NCBI GenBank assembly: GCA_002431845.1
Contig: DJEH01000123.1
Location: forward strand, 1 to 19,616
DNA length: 19,616 nucleotides
Source: Prevotellaceae bacterium UBA5903
GTDB lineage: Bacteria; Bacteroidota; Bacteroidia; Bacteroidales; Bacteroidaceae
Reading direction: 5' to 3'
The position numbers and the translations under genes were made by a program. Shown here piece after piece: positions 1 through 7,204 of this stretch. The notes under the pieces were generated by a model. That model searched no databases, was not told the DNA's origin, and worked only from the letters and a program-made list of their open reading frames with translations. Position 1 is the first letter of the stretch. Each line of letters starts with the position of its first letter.

Positions 1-614
1 GGCAATCGGTATTCGGGGATACCATACATCAACACACCACCGGGCTCGGGCTGTCCTTCAAAGATGGTTACCTGGAAACCCTGGCGTGCTAAGTCGCCAG
101 CAACGGTGAGTCCGGCAGGACCAGAGCCAATAACTGCTACCTTGCCACGTGTTTTTTCGGCAATACGCTCGTGGGTTAGGTTCATATCGGCATCAAATTG
201 TGCTATAAAGCTCTCAAGTTTGCCCACACGAACAGGCTTACCCTTTTTGCCCAAAACGCAGTTGCCTTCGCACTGCTTTTCGTGTGGACAGACTCTGCCA
301 CAAATGGCTGGCAAGTTGGTTTTTTCGTGGAGTATAGCCATAGCTTCGCCCATATTTCCCTTTGACAACTCATGGATAAAATCGGGTATATTGTTGCTAA
401 TAGGACAAGCTTTTTTGCATTGTGGCACCTTGCAGTGAAGGCAACGCTTGGCCTCATCAATGGCTTGACGCGTGGTGTACATTTGGTTTACCTCCTCAAA
501 ATGAGCTAATTGTGCCTCGGCCACTTCGGGGGCTGTATGTACGGGAGTATCGAACAATGCTTTCTCAGTAAAAGTTTGGTCGAATATTTTAGAATTGCTA
601 TTATTGTCTGTCAT
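1..614 (-). CDS. gltD: Glutamate synthase small-subunit-like NAD(P)H oxidoreductase, N-terminal part (cut by window edge)
   Basis: About 204 codons read without a break from ATG 612-614 to the left edge; the C-terminal part lies outside. The protein begins MTDNNSNSKIFDQ. Around residues 59-70 a cysteine cluster (CLHCKVPQCKKAC) and around residues 102-118 a second one (CGRVCPHEKQCEGNC) are the two [4Fe-4S] motifs typical of the GltD/NfnB/PreT family N-terminus. An FAD-binding glycine motif (VIGSGPAGLTVAGDLA) follows, then the family motif EPGGVLMYGIPEYRLP at the edge. Such proteins move electrons between NAD(P)H, FAD and Fe-S clusters. They act either as the small subunit of NADPH-glutamate synthase or as the NfnB-like subunit of a ferredoxin-NADP transhydrogenase. 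Which of these applies cannot be decided without the missing part and the next gene. hisS lies upstream on the same strand, 143 nt away, with a large hairpin in between. Confidence 0.9.
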   Translation of the reverse strand, partial: MTDNNSNSKIFDQTFTEKALFDTPVHTAPEVAEAQLAHFEEVNQMYTTRQAIDEAKRCLHCKVPQCKKACPISNNIPDFIHELSKGNMGEAMAILHEKTNLPAICGRVCPHEKQCEGNCVLGKKGKPVRVGKLESFIAQFDADMNLTHERIAEKTRGKVAVIGSGPAGLTVAGDLARQGFQVTIFEGQPEPGGVLMYGIPEYRL

Positions 615-663
615 GTTCAAGTGTGTGTGTTGCGTGCTTTGTCTTTAAAATGGATAATATCTT

Positions 664-726
664 ATGGGTGATTCTACAATATCTGCTGCAATGGGATTGT
701 GCTGCAGATGTTATAGAACCACCCAT
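664..726 (-). terminator. Long imperfect hairpin between hisS and gltD: terminator or leader structure
   Basis: Arms 664-686 and 704-726 (23 nt each) are inverted copies with three differences. Read as minus-strand RNA, two of the three are G-U pairs and only one is a true mismatch. On the plus strand only one is a wobble, so the structure fits minus-strand RNA better. The loop contains CAAT-CCC-ATTG, which can extend the stem. The hairpin starts 31 nt after the hisS stop and ends 49 nt before the gltD start. No U-tract follows it directly, so a classical rho-independent terminator is not clear. It could instead stabilise or process the mRNA, or act as an attenuator for gltD. Confidence 0.55.
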
Positions 727-757
727 AACCTACTAATGCATGAGGATGGATGCTGAA

Positions 758-2119
758 TTATTTGATAGCATCTATCACCTGCTCTATGCTAAGCGATTGC
801 TGTTCGCCCGTTTCCATGTTCTTTAGAGCTACCTTGCCCTCGCTCATTTCGTTTTCGCCTACGAGTGCAACAAAGGGCACCTTGTGGGCATTGGCATAAC
901 TCATTTGCTTTTTCATTTTCACTGAGTCGGGATACACCTCGGCTGAGATGCCCGCCTTGCGAATAGCTGCTGCCAAACGCAAGCAATATGTAGCCTCTTT
1001 TTCGCCAAAGTTGATGAACAAGATACGTGCACCCGAGTTGGTTTCGGCAGGATACAAATCGAGCTGAGTAAGCACATCGTAGATACGGTCAGCACCAAAC
1101 GATATGCCCACACCACTTAACCCTGGCAAACCAAAGATGCCTGTTAGATTGTCGTAGCGCCCACCACCAGTAATTGAACCTATCTGCACATCAAGAGCTT
1201 TTACCTCAAATATGCAACCTGTATAGTAGTTGAGTCCACGGGCAAGAGTAAGGTCGAGTTCTATTTCGTTGCGCAACTCACTTGCTTTGAGAGCTTCGAG
1301 CACAAAGGCTACCTCTTCAATACCCTTTAAGCCCGTTTCGCTCTGTGCAAGCACTTGACGCATGGTTTCGAGTTTCTGCTCATTAGTGCCAGCAAGCGAA
1401 ATAATGGGTTGGAGTTTCTCTATAGCCTCGTCCGATAATCCTACAGCACGCAACTCCTCATTTACCTTGTCAAGACCTATTTTATCGAGTTTATCAATAG
1501 CTACAGTGATATCTACAATTTTGTCGGCAGCACCAATAATCTCGGCTATGCCACTAAGGATTTTGCGGTTATTAATTTTGATACAAACACGTATGCCAAA
1601 ACGGCTAAACACCTCATCAACAATCTGCATAAGCTCTACCTCGTTGAGCAAAGAGTTAGAACCTACTACATCGGCATCGCACTGATAGAACTCGCGATAA
1701 CGGCCTTTTTGCGGACGGTCGGCACGCCATACGGGTTGAATTTGATAACGCTTGAATGGCATTTGCAACTCGTCTCTGTGCTGTACTACATAGCGTGCAA
1801 AGGGCACAGTAAGATCGTAGCGCAAGCCTTTCTCGCAGAAGCGCGCTGCAAGTTGTGCAGACGATTTTTCGGCATACTCCTCTGCCGATACCTCACCGCG
1901 GAAGTTACCAGAATTGAGTATTTTAAATAGCAATTTATCGCCTTCTTCGCCATACTTACCCATCAACGTTGATAGGTTCTCCATGGCTGGTGTTTCGATT
2001 TGTCGAAAGCCATAAAGGGCGTACACCTCGCGTATGGTGTTGAAAATATAGTTGCGACGTGCCATTTCTACGGCACCAAAGTCGCGCGTTCCTTTGGGTA
2101 TACTTGGTTTTTGAGCCAT
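758..2119 (-). CDS. hisS: Histidyl-tRNA synthetase
   Basis: This class II aminoacyl-tRNA synthetase attaches histidine to tRNA-His in the cytoplasm. I place the start at ATG 2117-2119, giving 453 residues beginning MAQKPSIPKGTRDFG, because KGTRDF is the usual N-terminal HisRS motif; a longer frame from 2167 only adds 16 unconserved residues. Class II motifs are visible: LRYDLTVPFARYV, motif 2 with RPQKGRYREFYQCDAD, the histidine-specific RGLNYYTGCIFEV, and motif 3 with GVGISFGADR. The C-terminal anticodon-binding domain (ARILFINFGEK onward) is complete and the protein ends ...VIDAIK. Length is normal for the longer bacterial form. It is preceded by a Nudix gene with a 161-nt gap that contains a promoter-like box, so it probably has its own promoter. 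Confidence 0.97.
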   Translation of the reverse strand: MAQKPSIPKGTRDFGAVEMARRNYIFNTIREVYALYGFRQIETPAMENLSTLMGKYGEEGDKLLFKILNSGNFRGEVSAEEYAEKSSAQLAARFCEKGLRYDLTVPFARYVVQHRDELQMPFKRYQIQPVWRADRPQKGRYREFYQCDADVVGSNSLLNEVELMQIVDEVFSRFGIRVCIKINNRKILSGIAEIIGAADKIVDITVAIDKLDKIGLDKVNEELRAVGLSDEAIEKLQPIISLAGTNEQKLETMRQVLAQSETGLKGIEEVAFVLEALKASELRNEIELDLTLARGLNYYTGCIFEVKALDVQIGSITGGGRYDNLTGIFGLPGLSGVGISFGADRIYDVLTQLDLYPAETNSGARILFINFGEKEATYCLRLAAAIRKAGISAEVYPDSVKMKKQMSYANAHKVPFVALVGENEMSEGKVALKNMETGEQQSLSIEQVIDAIK

Positions 2120-2199
2120 TATCTGATTTGTTTTTGTTGTTTCTTTCTTTACTTTCTGTAAAGGCAAAAGCCTCTTACAGATGTATGTTTCTTTACGTG

Positions 2200-2207
2200 C
2201 AAAGGTA
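2200..2207 (-). promoter_or_regulatory. Candidate Bacteroidota -7 box upstream of hisS
   Basis: Read on the minus strand this is TACCTTTG, an exact match to the Bacteroidota -7 consensus TAnnTTTG, about 80 nt upstream of the hisS ATG. No good TTTG is seen 19-21 nt further upstream (the equivalent bases are GAAG), so only half of the promoter is supported. Confidence 0.45.
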
Positions 2208-2280
2208 GTAATTTATAACGGAACACTTCATATAAATTGCAGATTTGGTTGAGCCACTCACGTTTAGCTCCTTACAGAGT

Positions 2281-2823
2281 TCATTGCAACGAAGTTGTTC
2301 TCATCTGCAGAAGTTTTTCGACGCCTCGTCTTACGGAATGCAGACCAAACTGCGAGGGACGTATTTCTGATAGATTGAGCCACATACATCTAGCTGCATC
2401 ATCGGCTGCCGAAATTGCTGTTTCGTCCTTTATCGTGCACAAGAAAAAAGCATCAGCCGTATGTACGATATGATTGGAATAATTGTAATCGTTTGCCTCT
2501 GAAAAGAGGAAACGAAAAGAAATCACTTCAGCATTAATCTCTTCTTTCACCTCTCTAAAGAGTCCTTCGGTTATGCTCTCACCGGGGTCTACAAAGCCCC
2601 CAGGAAGGTCGAGAGTGCCCTTGGCGGGCTCTTTTTTTCGCTCTATACACAATAGTTGCCCACGACCATTAAGAATAATGGCAACAGTAGCTGCCGCAGC
2701 GTTGGGATAGAATGTGAAACCACACGATAGGCAATGCTTGCTATAAGCATCGTGCTTGACAAAGCGTGGTGAACCACAATGGGGGCAATACAAGAAATCC
2801 TTTAAAGGAAAATCATTTACCAT
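2281..2823 (-). CDS. Nudix hydrolase with N-terminal zinc ribbon
   Basis: 180 residues from ATG 2821-2823 (MVNDFPLKDFLYC). I prefer this start to an in-frame one at 2874 because the added residues look like non-coding spacer. An N-terminal zinc ribbon has Cys13, Cys16, Cys31 and Cys34 (CPHCG...CLSCG). The Nudix box runs from about residue 76 to 98 (GFVDPGE, seven residues, REVKEEINA) and keeps the metal-binding REVKEE; the usual glycine near its end is asparagine. Nudix enzymes cleave nucleoside diphosphates linked to another moiety. The zinc ribbon recalls NudC-type NADH pyrophosphatases, but the protein is much shorter than NudC and the exact substrate cannot be read from sequence. It follows rnc by 112 nt on the same strand with no clear promoter between, so co-transcription with rnc is likely. 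Confidence 0.9.
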   Translation of the reverse strand: MVNDFPLKDFLYCPHCGSPRFVKHDAYSKHCLSCGFTFYPNAAAATVAIILNGRGQLLCIERKKEPAKGTLDLPGGFVDPGESITEGLFREVKEEINAEVISFRFLFSEANDYNYSNHIVHTADAFFLCTIKDETAISAADDAARCMWLNLSEIRPSQFGLHSVRRGVEKLLQMRTTSLQ

Positions 2824-2935
2824 TAGTATGCGTAATATAGACGTTATATGATGCAAAAACGGACGGCAGTTCACGACCTCTTAAGGTTGGAAATGCCATC
2901 CGTATTCTCCGTTATTTTATTGGGCTATGCCCATG

Positions 2936-5275
2936 CTAAGCCTCAGCTTTTGCATTGTTGTTATTGCGCTTTCCTCTATAAGGACGGCGGTGGCGATTGT
3001 TCTTCTTTGGTTTGTCGGTATTCGACTCCTCGCCTTGTTTTGAACTTGCTGCAACCTTATCCTTAGGAAGGTTTGCATTGTTCTTTTGCGCATCAGTAGC
3101 ATTCTTTTTCACATCCTTTGGCTCTGCATTTTTCTTCTCAGAGGGTTGCTTGGTTGCAGCAACTTTCTGGGCAGAAGCACGACGCTTACGGCGAGTTTGG
3201 TTGGACTTTGGCCGTTTTTCTTTGTCGTTAGCAATGCCTTCGTCGGTGGTGATAGAGGCATAATCTTCGTGGGTTGTGCCAAAGATTATGTCATCGAACG
3301 AAAGCTTGGGCAGAGGGGCTATGGACACTGACTCTGAGGGGGCACTTTCGATTTCCTCATGTGGAACTTTTACCTTTTCGTCAGTTGCTGATTGAGAAGG
3401 TTGGCTTGACTTTGTTACGGCTTCTTCGGTTGCTACTTCTGGAGTTTGTTGTTGCTCTGTTGCTGATGTTGTAACAGACTGAATGGCAGTCTCTTTAACC
3501 TCTACACTTACTTGTTCGCTATTCTCAACATCGGCAGTAATTGCATATTGAGACTCCGCTTCTACAACAAGTGGCTGCGGTTGTACATCATTTTCTATCA
3601 GCTTTGTATCAACTGATTTTGCTGCAGCAACGTCATCTTCGTTCGGTGTGCTGGTCTCAGCAGTTTGCTTAGCACTTTCCTCCCCCTCTGTCTCTGACAA
3701 AGCTGAAGAATTTACTTGCAAATGAGAGGTAACAACCTTGCTCTCTGAGGTTTTATCAGCATCAATATCTTCAGTAGGTTTGTGACTTAGTGAGCCTATG
3801 AGGGCTGAAAGTTGTGCATGACTTTTCTCTGTATCGGCATGCGTTTCTGAAGCCTCATGTTGCACAAGCGAAGGCGCTGCTACAATGGACGACTGCTGCT
3901 CTTGAACTTGATTAAGCGTTTCTTTTTCTTGCTCTTCAGCAATCTTTTGCGCCTCTATTTTTTGTTTTTCCTTGCGCTTTCGCTCTGCTTTTGCACGTTG
4001 GCGTTCAACCTCGGCAAGTCGTTCTGCCTCGCGTTTTTCGGCCTTTTCCTCGGCCGTTGTTGTGCCTTTAGCTATGCCTTTAACCGCATCGCCAACGGTC
4101 TTTGCACCGCGATTGCGCGAACGCTTTTTACGTAGCTTTTCGTCGGCTGCACGCAGTTCATTTTCGTCGGGTGGTGCAGGAATGCCTCTATCCTCAACAA
4201 ACGATGAAGTGTTTTCCTCCTCCACAGGTGGCGTGTCTATCACCTCGTAATTAGCGTCCTCTGCATAGGCGGTGTCGTATGCCTCGTCAGATACCGAAGG
4301 CTTTTTACTCTTACCGCTTTTGCGCTCCTCAAGAACGGGTGCATCGCTGAGCTTGCGGCTCTTGCTTGCAGTGTGATTTAAGCTATCTTCTATTTCGTCA
4401 ATCTTGGGCAATGCAAACGATTCTTCGGCTTCCATTGCCGTGCGTTTTTCTTTTGCACGGAATATGCTATCGTATGTTTGAGCATTTTGGCGCATACGGG
4501 TTAGGGCCTCTTTTGAAGCTTCTTGCTGGCTCTCTTTTTTAGAACGGCCTGTTCCACGACCCATAACAATACCCTCAATGCTTATAACGGTGCTAAAGCC
4601 TTTCTCACCATTGTCGCTAACAGTGTCCTTGAACGAGGTACTTATGCGGTTCTTTTGGCTCCACTCCAAGAGTTTGCTCTTAAAGTTTACTTCCTTTTGT
4701 GCCACATTGTCAAGGTCTACATAACGACCAATAACGCGGTTGGAAATAAACCAGTGGCAGAATTTGTAGCCACGGTCTAAGTAGATGGCACCCATGAGTG
4801 CCTCGAACGCATTGCCACCAATATTGGTGTGGCTCATACGGGTGCCTTGGGCTGCAATGATAAGGTTTTCGAGCCCCATCTGCGATGCTAAACGATTTAG
4901 AGCTTCGCGTTGCACAATCTTTGAACGCGTTGAGGTGAGAAAGCCCTCGCGCTTGTTACTGAAATGACGAAAGAGAATGTCGCTCACAACGGTTTCGAGA
5001 ACTGCATCTCCTAAATACTCAAGGCGCTCGTTATTGAGAGGTCTTGAGGTGTTTTCATTTCGGCTTCTGCGTTCTTTTCTATCCTTAATGTTACCTTTGC
5101 GATCCTTCCCATTTGTTTTGTCGTCACGGCGGAAACCTAAGGACTTGTGCGAAAAGGCTATGCGATAGATATCAATGTCGTGGGGATAGAAACCAAGTAT
5201 ATCGTATAAAGCCGAAAGAAACTCCTTGTTTTTACGAAAGGGGAGTTTCATCCGGTCAAATAAATTTACAATCAT
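2936..5275 (-). CDS. rnc: Ribonuclease III with a very long disordered C-terminal extension
   Basis: RNase III cleaves double-stranded RNA in rRNA maturation and mRNA turnover. I start at ATG 5273-5275 (MIVNLFDRMKLPFRK), which matches the Bacteroidota N-terminus; the frame runs on to 5341 but those residues look like spacer. That gives 779 residues against roughly 220-350 usually. The RNase III domain (about 15-195) has the signature NNERLEYLGDAVLE at 81-94 and the second active-site segment GGNAFEALMGAIYLD near 153-167, with Asn155 where many homologues have Asp. A charged insertion of about 20-25 residues (KDRK/ERR-rich) precedes the signature. The dsRNA-binding domain follows at about 197-261. 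Residues from about 270 to 779 are low-complexity: a charged coiled-coil-like helix (about 408-450), Glu/Ser/Thr-rich acidic stretches, and basic patches, the last reading NNRHRRPYRGKRNNNN near the end. The frame is open throughout, so this is not a frameshift or a merger of two genes. fabF lies 147 nt upstream. Confidence 0.95.
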   Translation of the reverse strand: MIVNLFDRMKLPFRKNKEFLSALYDILGFYPHDIDIYRIAFSHKSLGFRRDDKTNGKDRKGNIKDRKERRSRNENTSRPLNNERLEYLGDAVLETVVSDILFRHFSNKREGFLTSTRSKIVQREALNRLASQMGLENLIIAAQGTRMSHTNIGGNAFEALMGAIYLDRGYKFCHWFISNRVIGRYVDLDNVAQKEVNFKSKLLEWSQKNRISTSFKDTVSDNGEKGFSTVISIEGIVMGRGTGRSKKESQQEASKEALTRMRQNAQTYDSIFRAKEKRTAMEAEESFALPKIDEIEDSLNHTASKSRKLSDAPVLEERKSGKSKKPSVSDEAYDTAYAEDANYEVIDTPPVEEENTSSFVEDRGIPAPPDENELRAADEKLRKKRSRNRGAKTVGDAVKGIAKGTTTAEEKAEKREAERLAEVERQRAKAERKRKEKQKIEAQKIAEEQEKETLNQVQEQQSSIVAAPSLVQHEASETHADTEKSHAQLSALIGSLSHKPTEDIDADKTSESKVVTSHLQVNSSALSETEGEESAKQTAETSTPNEDDVAAAKSVDTKLIENDVQPQPLVVEAESQYAITADVENSEQVSVEVKETAIQSVTTSATEQQQTPEVATEEAVTKSSQPSQSATDEKVKVPHEEIESAPSESVSIAPLPKLSFDDIIFGTTHEDYASITTDEGIANDKEKRPKSNQTRRKRRASAQKVAATKQPSEKKNAEPKDVKKNATDAQKNNANLPKDKVAASSKQGEESNTDKPKKNNRHRRPYRGKRNNNNAKAEA

Positions 5276-5313
5276 TTGTTGTGTGGTGCTTAAGTATGGG
5301 GTAAAGCAAAATA

Positions 5314-5358
5314 TGCAAATGTGCCAGTAGTGGTTGTTCACTCACTTGCACATTTGCA
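5314..5358 (-). promoter_or_regulatory. Hairpin in the fabF-rnc spacer, upstream of rnc
   Basis: An 11-bp perfect inverted repeat (TGCAAATGTGC at 5314-5324, GCACATTTGCA at 5348-5358) has a 23-nt loop in which AGTG and CACT can pair further. It sits 38 nt upstream of the chosen rnc start and 64 nt downstream of the fabF stop. There is no U-tract behind it on the minus strand, so it looks more like a leader or processing structure than a terminator. Confidence 0.5.
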
Positions 5359-5422
5359 CTTTCAAAATAGTTTTCGCCTTGTACAGACACTTACTGATTT
5401 ATGTGACGGTACATAAGAAAAC

Positions 5423-6685
5423 TTAGTCCTCATATTTTTTCACAATGCAGCAAGCGTTGTGACCACCAAAACCAAAGGTGTTGCTCAATGCAGCACGTAC
5501 GGTGCGATGTTGTGCCTTGTTGAAGGTGAAGTTGAGGTTGTAATCAATGTTTTCATCCTTATCATCTTCTTCGTGGTTGATAGTAGGAGGTACTATATCG
5601 TTTTGCACTGACAAGCAGCAGAATATAGCCTCTACAGCACCAGCTGCACCAAGAAGGTGACCTGTCATACTCTTTGTAGAAGAGATGTTGAGTTTGTAAG
5701 CGTGTTCACCAAACAATTTAGTGATAGCCTTAACTTCTGATATATCGCCTACAGGAGTTGATGTACCATGTACATTGATGTAGTCAATATCCTCGGGCTT
5801 CATCTCTGCATCTTCGAGAGCTGCCTTCATAACGAGGTTTGCACCCAAACCTTCGGGGTGAGACGCAGTGATGTGATGAGCATCAGCCGACATACCTGCA
5901 CCTGCAATCTCGCAATAAATCTTTGCACCACGTGCTTTTGCATGCTCCAACTCTTCGAGGATAAGGATACCTGCACCTTCGCCCATAATGAAACCATCAC
6001 GGCTCTTGCTAAATGGACGTGATGCGTGAGTGGGGTCGTCATTGCGTGTTGAAAGTGCGTGCATAGCGTTGAAACCGCCCACGCCACATGGCCAAATAGC
6101 AGCTTCGGCACCACCTGTTACCATCGCATCGGCCTTGCCCAAACGGATAAGGTTGAAAGCATCTGCAAGTGCATTAGTAGATGATGCACACGCTGATGTT
6201 GTGGTGTAATTAGGACCATGGAAGCCAAACTGTATTGAGATTTGACCTGCTGCAATGTCGGCAATCATTTTAGGAATGAAGAAAGGATTGAACTTAGGAC
6301 CATTCTCCTTGTTCAAAGCATAATAGCCTGCTTCTTCCTCGAATGTGTGAATACCACCGATACCTACACCAAGCACCACACCAATGCGGTTTTTGTCGAT
6401 AGCTTCGAGGTCCCAACCGCTATCCTTGATAGCCTCCATTGCTGCTACAAGGGCATATTGTTCGTAGAGGTCCATCTTGCGAGCCTCTTTGCGATCGATA
6501 AAGTCGGTAGCCTTAAAGCCTTTTACTTCGCAAGCAAACTGAGTCTTGAACTTTGATGCATCAAAGTGTGTGATAGGGCCTGCACCGCTTACACCATTTT
6601 TAATGTTCTCCCATGTTTCGGCTACTGTGTTACCTACTGGGGTTAATGCACCAAGACCTGTTACTACTACTCTTTTGAGTTCCAT
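5423..6685 (-). CDS. fabF: 3-oxoacyl-[acyl-carrier-protein] synthase II
   Basis: 420 residues from ATG 6683-6685 (MELKRVVVTGLGALTPVGN), the normal length for KASII. It condenses malonyl-ACP with acyl-ACP in type II fatty-acid elongation in the cytoplasm. The Cys-His-His catalytic set is complete: Cys166 in TTSACASSTNA, His306 in NVHGTSTPVGD, and His343 in SMTGHLLGAAGAVEA with Lys338 just before it. The Gly-rich C-terminal NTFGFGGHN is present. It lies downstream of acpP on the same strand, as in many Bacteroidota, but separated from it by an unusually long 519-nt non-coding spacer. rnc follows. Confidence 0.98.
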   Translation of the reverse strand: MELKRVVVTGLGALTPVGNTVAETWENIKNGVSGAGPITHFDASKFKTQFACEVKGFKATDFIDRKEARKMDLYEQYALVAAMEAIKDSGWDLEAIDKNRIGVVLGVGIGGIHTFEEEAGYYALNKENGPKFNPFFIPKMIADIAAGQISIQFGFHGPNYTTTSACASSTNALADAFNLIRLGKADAMVTGGAEAAIWPCGVGGFNAMHALSTRNDDPTHASRPFSKSRDGFIMGEGAGILILEELEHAKARGAKIYCEIAGAGMSADAHHITASHPEGLGANLVMKAALEDAEMKPEDIDYINVHGTSTPVGDISEVKAITKLFGEHAYKLNISSTKSMTGHLLGAAGAVEAIFCCLSVQNDIVPPTINHEEDDKDENIDYNLNFTFNKAQHRTVRAALSNTFGFGGHNACCIVKKYED

Positions 6686-6826
6686 AAGTTGTTATTGTGT
6701 GTTGAATAGTTTGTTGCCATTCTTACAGAACACCTTCTTACCACTGGTTATGCGCATATACGCTACGTGTCCCATACCCTTTTTCTATATGGGAAAATGC
6801 AAAGCTCAACACATTGGTATCATGCT

Positions 6827-6913
6827 TTTAGTAGATTAGTATGCGAACGCATACAATGTTATTTTTTACATGTATTTAAGCACTATTACGTGCCCACTTA
6901 CTAATCTACTAAA
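6827..6913. repeat. 87-bp element bounded by a perfect 15-bp inverted repeat
   Basis: TTTAGTAGATTAGTA (6827-6841) and its exact reverse complement TACTAATCTACTAAA (6899-6913) enclose 57 nt. Inside are two further small dyads: TATGCG-AA-CGCATA (6840-6853, overlapping the end of the outer arm) and GCAC-N6-GTGC (6880-6893). As RNA this could form a closed stem with two inner hairpins. No gene, U-tract or obvious target-site duplication is associated. Confidence 0.7.
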
Positions 6914-7082
6914 GTTTGCGCATACATACACTTCTGCGTGTATTGCTTCGTTTATTGTTTGCTAATGTTATGTGGACTAAGGCTCTGTTTCTATGGCAAC
7001 TGTAAAACAATGTTTGTATAGAAAGCAGAAAATGTCGCATTCATAAATTAACGCTTTTACTTATGAAATGCAACAATAAATA

Positions 7083-7168
7083 ATTAACGTTTAACGCTGT
7101 CGTCACTCTTCGCTCTTTCATGAAAAAGAATACAAATGAGTTGTAGACGCAGAGCGTTAAACGTTAAT
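7083..7168. repeat. 86-bp element bounded by a perfect 16-bp inverted repeat
   Basis: ATTAACGTTTAACGCT (7083-7098) is the exact reverse complement of AGCGTTAAACGTTAAT (7153-7168), with 54 nt between. Inside, CGTC/GACG (7101-7104 with 7146-7149), ACTC/GAGT (7105-7108 with 7138-7141) and the palindrome TTTCATGAAA continue the foldback. The element starts 36 nt after the acpP stop, so it may end or process the acpP transcript. No strong U-tract follows on the minus strand and no clear flanking duplication is seen. Confidence 0.7.
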
Positions 7169-7204
7169 CAGAAATTTCTGTAAATGATGTCGTTAGAGAC
7201 AAGA

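Larger units (their letters stand above)
6686..7204. other. 519-nt non-coding spacer between acpP and fabF, rich in inverted repeats
   Basis: I find no credible reading frame here on either strand and no tRNA. The spacer is AT-rich and holds several dyads: TATGCGCATA (6749-6758), a 7-bp hairpin TCCCATA/TATGGGA (6770-6794), a 15-bp inverted repeat bounding 6827-6913, a 16-bp inverted repeat bounding 7083-7168, and the palindrome CAGAAATTTCTG (7169-7180). No TAnnTTTG promoter was found on the minus strand, so fabF may depend on read-through from acpP. The spacer would then be a structured part of that mRNA. Confidence 0.6.

Noticed and set aside
2120..2167. N-terminal 16-residue addition to HisS
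   Set aside because: MAQKPSIPKGTRDF is the standard start, and the extra residues are low-complexity Lys/Thr sequence near the promoter region.
2921..2933. Small hairpin TGGGC-TAT-GCCCA just after the rnc stop
   Set aside because: Only 5 bp with a 3-nt loop and no U-tract on the minus strand, so it is too weak to call a terminator.
5276..5341. N-terminal addition to RNase III starting with MNNHYWHICIF
   Set aside because: It begins at a GTG, overlaps the spacer hairpin, and family alignment from memory places the start at MIVNLF.
6686..7204. Hidden small gene or tRNA in the acpP-fabF spacer
   Set aside because: No frame with protein-like composition and no tRNA arms or T-loop sequence were recognised; the dyads explain the visible structure.
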